Shown here: positions 48,171 to 51,652 of the stretch, piece by piece
Layout: every line of letters starts with the position of its first letter
Position numbering within the stretch: the first letter of the stretch is position 1
Assembly: GCF_015690345.1 (NCBI RefSeq)
Contig: NZ_JADPUN010000342.1
Location: forward strand, 1 to 51,652
Length of the DNA: 51,652 nucleotides
Reading direction: 5' to 3'
Source: Plantactinospora alkalitolerans
Lineage (GTDB): Bacteria > Actinomycetota > Actinomycetes > Mycobacteriales > Micromonosporaceae
The notes under the pieces: generated by a model
Databases searched by the model: none
The model's input: only the letters and a program-made list of their open reading frames with translations
Told to the model about the DNA's origin: nothing
Translations under genes and position numbers: made by a program

Positions 48171-49403
48171 TCAGTGCCCGGGACGGTAGTGCCCGGTCAG
48201 CCGACCCAGCTTCAGCGCCAGGTGCAGGCAGAGCCGTTCGTTCCCGTCCTTGAGGTCGGTCTCCGCGAGCTGCTCCACCCGGTGCAGCCGGTAGTAGAGC
48301 GTGGTGCGGTGCAGCCGGAGCTGTTCGGCGGTGGCGTGGGCGTTCCCCGCCAGGTCCAGGTACGTCTCCAGCGTCTCCAGCAGCACCTGGTTGGCGTCCT
48401 CGCGGAGCAGTCGGTCCAGCCCTGGATGGACGCCGGCCAGGTCGAGGTGCCGCTCGTCCATCCGGGACAGCATCCGGTAGATCCCGAGGTTCGCCCACGA
48501 GATGATCGGGCCCAGTGCGGGAAGCTGCACGCCCACCCGGGCGGACTGGAGCGCCTCGTCGTAGGAGTGCACGGCGTCCGCGAGCCGGGGACGGGGCTCG
48601 CCGACGCCGACCACCACCCGGGCCACCGAGGTCAGGTTCCGGGTCGCGTGGTGCAGTGCCTCACCCAGACGCCTGGCGGCGGCCTCGGTGGACGGTCGAC
48701 CGGCGACCTGACCGCCGCAGATCAGCAGCACACCCTGGTCGTGGCGGATCAGATGCAGGGCCTCGCGTACGCCGATCCAGCGGCGCGTCGCGACCAGCAC
48801 CTGCTCCATCGCGATCCGGGCGACCTCGTCCAGCACCTGACCCCGGGTCGGGACGAGCTGGGCGACGAGCGCGGTGGCCGGCCGGTCGTTCGCCACCACA
48901 CCGTCGGCGAGCAGCGACCGGACCACCTCGTTGCGGGTCTGGACGCTGTCGACCAGCAGGGTCCGGGCCGCCTCGGCCTCGCGTTGGGAGGCCAGCTCCC
49001 CGAGCAGGTTCTCCCGGTAGAGCGCGAGCGACAGCTCTCCGGTCGCCCGGGTGACGACCTCGATGTCGGCGTCCGTCATGCCGCCGTCGGCGTCGATGAA
49101 CCAGACGAAGCCGAGCAGCAGGTCGTGGTGGCAGATCGGCACACAGAGCCGGGGCAGCAGATCCAGCTCCGCGCAGGCCGGCGTGCGGATCGGGTCGCGG
49201 GCCTTCATGATGCCCGCGTCACGGAACCACGAGATGACCTCCGGCGTCGTGTGCCGGCGCAGGATCGAGGTTCGGCGTACCTCGTCCATCAGCCCGGTGT
49301 GCTCGCTGTACACGACCACCCGCTGCCGGCGGTCCTCGATCAGCGCCGGCCGGCCGACCCGGCTGGCGACCGCGTCGACGATGCGTTGCAGCTCCGCGTG
49401 CAT
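48171..49403 (-). CDS. PucR-family transcriptional regulator
   Basis: A 410-residue regulator. An N-terminal GAF/PAS-like sensory region (about 1-135; LPRLCVPICHHDLLLGFVWF) is followed by a GGDEF-like/CdaR middle domain and a C-terminal PucR HTH_30 domain: LETYLDLAGNAHATAEQLRL, HRTTLYYRLHRVEQLAETDL, and LCLHLALKLGRL. PucR proteins commonly activate purine, amino-acid or nitrogen-compound catabolism genes next to them. It is divergent from the FAD-dehydrogenase operon, its likely target. Only 12 bp separate its stop from that of the convergent secreted protein gene. Confidence 0.9.
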   Translation of the reverse strand: MHAELQRIVDAVASRVGRPALIEDRRQRVVVYSEHTGLMDEVRRTSILRRHTTPEVISWFRDAGIMKARDPIRTPACAELDLLPRLCVPICHHDLLLGFVWFIDADGGMTDADIEVVTRATGELSLALYRENLLGELASQREAEAARTLLVDSVQTRNEVVRSLLADGVVANDRPATALVAQLVPTRGQVLDEVARIAMEQVLVATRRWIGVREALHLIRHDQGVLLICGGQVAGRPSTEAAARRLGEALHHATRNLTSVARVVVGVGEPRPRLADAVHSYDEALQSARVGVQLPALGPIISWANLGIYRMLSRMDERHLDLAGVHPGLDRLLREDANQVLLETLETYLDLAGNAHATAEQLRLHRTTLYYRLHRVEQLAETDLKDGNERLCLHLALKLGRLTGHYRPGH

Positions 49404-49708
49404 GCCGTCCCCTGACCGTCATGGCCCGTCGGCGGCATCGAGCCCCGCCGGGATGTCGAATCACGCCGACCGCCGGTCCTTACCCTCTGACGGGCCGGGC
49501 CACCCGCGCAAGGGCCCCGCGCAACGTGCGGGGCAGGTCCCGACAGGAGTGCTGATCCGGCGGCCCGGCTTTCTGCACTTGTTCGAAGACTCCGGCCCGC
49601 CGCCGTCCGTACCGTGCTGCGGTATCCCCGGCTCCGACCGGCGGAGACGCGCCGGGCCGCCTCCGCGATCCGAGCGGACCGGGTGGTCCACAGCCGGGGG
49701 AGGACATC
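49404..49708. promoter_or_regulatory. divergent promoter region, pucR and dehydrogenase operon
   Basis: These 305 bp hold both promoters. GCCCCGC (49514-49520) and GCGGGGC (49528-49534) form a 7-bp inverted repeat around GCAACGT, a possible activator site or 5'-leader hairpin. No small gene was found in the gap. Confidence 0.4.
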
Positions 49709-50890
49709 ATGACAGCCAACTTCGACGTGGCGGTCGTCGGCGCCGGCATCATCGGGGCGGCCTGCGCGTACGCCTGCGCCCGGCTCGGGTTGACCGTGGT
49801 CGTGCTGGAGCGGGCCGGGCTGGTCGCCGGTGCCACCGGCTCCGGCGAGGGCAACCTGCTGGTGTCGGACAAGCCGCCCGGCCCGGAACTGGAGCTGGCG
49901 TTGCTGAGCAACGGGCTCTGGCGGCGCTGGGAAGCCGAACTCGCCGGCCGGTACGGCGACATCGAACTGGAACGCAAGGGCGGACTTATCGTCACCGAGA
50001 ACCCGGCCGGGCTGGCCGGCCTGCGCGCGACCGCCACCGCGCAGGCCGAGGCGGGAGTGGTGGTGGAGCCGCTGGACCCGGCCGGGGTGCGCGGCCACGA
50101 GCCGGCGATCACCCCGAACGTGGCCGGCGGGGTGTTCTATCCACAGGACATGCAGGTCATGCCGGCCCGCGCCGCCGCGGCGCTGCTGGCGGCGGCCCGG
50201 GACAACGGTGCCGAGATCCGGCTGCGCACCGAGGTCACCGCCCTGCTCCGGAGCGGCGGCGGCCGGGTGGTCGGAGTGGCGACCGGCGCCGGCCCGGTAG
50301 CCGCCGGACACGTGGTGAACGCCGCCGGTGCCTGGGCCGGCCGGCTCGGCAGATCGGCCGGAGCCGGCGTTCCGGTCGCCCCGCGCCGCGGCTTCATCCT
50401 GGTCACCGAACCGGTCCCGCCGCTGGTCCGGCACAAGGTCTACTCCGCCGACTACCTGGCGAACGTCGCCAGCGGGGATGCCGCGCTGCAAACCTCCACG
50501 GTGGTCGAGGGGACACCGGCCGGGACCATCCTGATCGGCGCCTCCCGGGAACTGGTCGACTTCGACCGGCGGCCCAACCCCGACGCCGTACGCCGACTGG
50601 CCCGTGGGGCGGTACGGCTCTTCCCGGCGCTGGCCAGGGTCCGCGTGATCCGGGTCTACCACGGCTTCCGGCCGTTCTCCCCGGACCATCTGCCGGTGAT
50701 CGGGCCTGATCCCCGCGCTCCCGGCCTGATCCACGCGCACGGCCACGAGGGTGCCGGAATCGGGCTGGCGCCGGCCACCGGTCGGTTGGTCGCCCAGCTC
50801 GTCGTGGGTGACGCGGCGGAGGTGGACCTGCGTCCCTTCGATCCACTCCGGTTTCCGGCTCCGACGGAGGACGCCCGTGCTGCCGCCTGA
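49709..50890 (+). CDS. FAD-dependent D-amino-acid/hydroxyproline dehydrogenase subunit (HcnC/DAO family)
   Basis: A 393-residue DAO-family flavoprotein. The FAD-binding loop is FDVAVVGAGIIGAACAYACA and the second strand VVVLERAGLVAGATGSGEGN (about 5-48). FYPQDMQVMPARAAAALLAA, VAGHVVNAAGAWAGRLG-like and HGHEGAGIGLAPATGRLVAQ complete the fold. With the next two genes (small 2Fe-2S protein and HcnB-like flavoprotein) it makes the three-subunit pattern of hydrogen cyanide synthase HcnABC and D-hydroxyproline/D-amino acid dehydrogenases. In an actinomycete a catabolic D-amino-acid or hydroxyproline role is more likely. GGGGGAGG precedes ATG 49709. Confidence 0.9.
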   Translation: MTANFDVAVVGAGIIGAACAYACARLGLTVVVLERAGLVAGATGSGEGNLLVSDKPPGPELELALLSNGLWRRWEAELAGRYGDIELERKGGLIVTENPAGLAGLRATATAQAEAGVVVEPLDPAGVRGHEPAITPNVAGGVFYPQDMQVMPARAAAALLAAARDNGAEIRLRTEVTALLRSGGGRVVGVATGAGPVAAGHVVNAAGAWAGRLGRSAGAGVPVAPRRGFILVTEPVPPLVRHKVYSADYLANVASGDAALQTSTVVEGTPAGTILIGASRELVDFDRRPNPDAVRRLARGAVRLFPALARVRVIRVYHGFRPFSPDHLPVIGPDPRAPGLIHAHGHEGAGIGLAPATGRLVAQLVVGDAAEVDLRPFDPLRFPAPTEDARAAA

Positions 50891-51173
50891 GGCCGGCACC
50901 GGCCCGGCCGAGTTCACCATCACGGTCGACGGCGAACCGGTACCGGTGCTCGCCGGTCAGACCGTGGCGGCGGCGTTGCTGGCCGCCGGTCGGCGTACGA
51001 CCCGGCGTACCCGGTTCGCCGATCGGCCCCGTGGCGTCTTCTGTGGCATCGGGATCTGCTTCGACTGTCTCGTGGTGTGCAACGGCGAACCCGGGGTACG
51101 GGCGTGCCTGCGGCCGGTGGCGCCCGGTGACACCGTCGAGACCCAGCGCGGAACCGGGGAGGTTCCGTCGTGA
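50877..51173 (+). CDS. small (2Fe-2S) ferredoxin-like subunit (HcnA-like)
   Basis: A 98-residue protein with a plant-type-like cluster motif: C56, C61, C64 and C77 (CGIGICFDC and later RAC). The N-terminal FTITVDGEPVPVLAGQTVAA is the beta-grasp strand pair. It links the two flavoproteins as electron carrier. GTG 50877 overlaps the preceding stop by 14 bp and its own stop overlaps the next GTG (GTGA), so the three subunits are translated together. Confidence 0.88.
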   Translation: MLPPEAGTGPAEFTITVDGEPVPVLAGQTVAAALLAAGRRTTRRTRFADRPRGVFCGIGICFDCLVVCNGEPGVRACLRPVAPGDTVETQRGTGEVPS

Positions 51174-51652
51174 GGAGCGCCGGAAACGCTCCGCTGACCG
51201 TGGGCGTGGCCGTGGTCGGTGCCGGTCCGGCCGGCCTCGCGGCGGCCGTCGCGGCGGCGGATGCCGGTGCCACGGTCGTCGTCGTCGATCTGGGCCAGCG
51301 TCCCGGGGGGCAGTATCTGCGCCAGCCGACCGTCGCGGGCGTACCGGCGGTCGCGCACTCTTCCCGGGCGGACGGGTTGCTGCGCGCGGCCCTGGCCAAC
51401 CCCCGGATCACCTTCCGCACTCGTTCCCAGGTCTGGGCGGGCTCGATTGCGGACAGACCGTCCGTCGGCGGGAGGGCGGCCGGCGACGATGGGCCGGACC
51501 GGGTGACGCTGCGGCTGATCGGCCCGGACGGCCCGGTCACCCTGACCACCCCGGTGCTGGTGCTGGCGCCCGGCGGGCACGACCGGGTGGTGCCGTTTCC
51601 CGGCTGGGACCTGCCGGGCGTAGTCACCGCCGGGGCCGCCCAGGCGCTGGTC
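51170..51652 (+). CDS. FAD/NAD(P)-binding oxidoreductase subunit (HcnB-like), partial
   Basis: GTG 51170 overlaps the ferredoxin stop. The 161 codons present show the first FAD loop VAVVGAGPAGLAAAVAAADA, the VVDLGQRPGGQYLRQPTV block (PGGQ..R is typical of HcnB) and TPVLVLAPGGHDRVVPFPGW, where substrate and second nucleotide domain begin. The gene continues past the window. It is the third subunit of the dehydrogenase operon. Confidence 0.88.
   Translation, partial: MRSAGNAPLTVGVAVVGAGPAGLAAAVAAADAGATVVVVDLGQRPGGQYLRQPTVAGVPAVAHSSRADGLLRAALANPRITFRTRSQVWAGSIADRPSVGGRAAGDDGPDRVTLRLIGPDGPVTLTTPVLVLAPGGHDRVVPFPGWDLPGVVTAGAAQALV

Noticed and set aside
49709-51652. Hydrogen cyanide synthase operon hcnABC
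   Set aside because: Gene order here is DAO, ferredoxin, HcnB-like, with a PucR regulator. This fits catabolic D-amino acid/hydroxyproline dehydrogenases better; cyanide production is not supported.
1-51652. tRNA, rRNA or prophage structural genes
   Set aside because: No cloverleaf, rRNA segment, capsid, terminase or tail protein was recognised on either strand.

Overview
The window is high-GC actinobacterial DNA. GTG/TTG starts, strong GGAGG ribosome sites, 4-bp ATGA/GTGA overlaps, an IdeR/DmdR-type iron box, ricin-lectin glycosidases and large families of MarR/TetR/GNAT/VOC proteins point to a Micromonospora-like filamentous actinomycete. That placement is inferred, not tested.

Layout. 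0-7.7 kb: a GNAT acyltransferase coupled to an enolase-superfamily OSBS/N-acylamino acid racemase, an LPxTG-anchored protein with five TIG domains, a broken MarR gene coupled to an F420/NADPH-oxidoreductase-like gene, a small secreted protein, a class A beta-lactamase-fold hydrolase and a membrane protein. 7.9-11.8 kb: an iron-box-controlled FecCD-type siderophore uptake operon (two permeases, ATPase, binding lipoprotein). 11.9-15.8 kb: divergent GH43-ricin and GH67 alpha-glucuronidase genes for xylan side-chain removal. 15.8-19.8 kb: a GNAT gene divergent from an XRE-cupin regulator, then a large Ski2-like helicase.

19.9-37 kb is a mosaic accessory region. Small complete genes (HAD, HSL-type hydrolase, ECF sigma factor, NmrA and SDR oxidoreductases, epoxide hydrolase, VOC proteins, MarR and TetR regulators with their targets, NADAR, GNAT, DUF2332) alternate with truncated or internally deleted genes, two tyrosine-integrase remnants, and dispersed palindromic repeats that share the pivot ATCTGCCGC.

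37.8-41.7 kb holds the most interesting locus: a compact RiPP-like cluster with a 59-residue cysteine-free candidate precursor, a YcaO cyclodehydratase/thioamidation enzyme overlapping a TfuA partner by 4 bp, a nearby class I methyltransferase, a TetR gene convergent with tfuA, and a perfect 12-bp-arm inverted repeat upstream of the precursor. No azoline dehydrogenase is seen, so backbone thioamidation is the natural hypothesis. 41.8-45.0 kb is a carbohydrate ABC uptake operon. 45.2-47.2 kb is a tandem triplication of an unrecognised 172-residue protein with its promoter. 47.4-51.7 kb holds a membrane-anchored secreted protein, a PucR regulator and the start of an HcnABC/D-hydroxyproline dehydrogenase-like operon that runs off the window.
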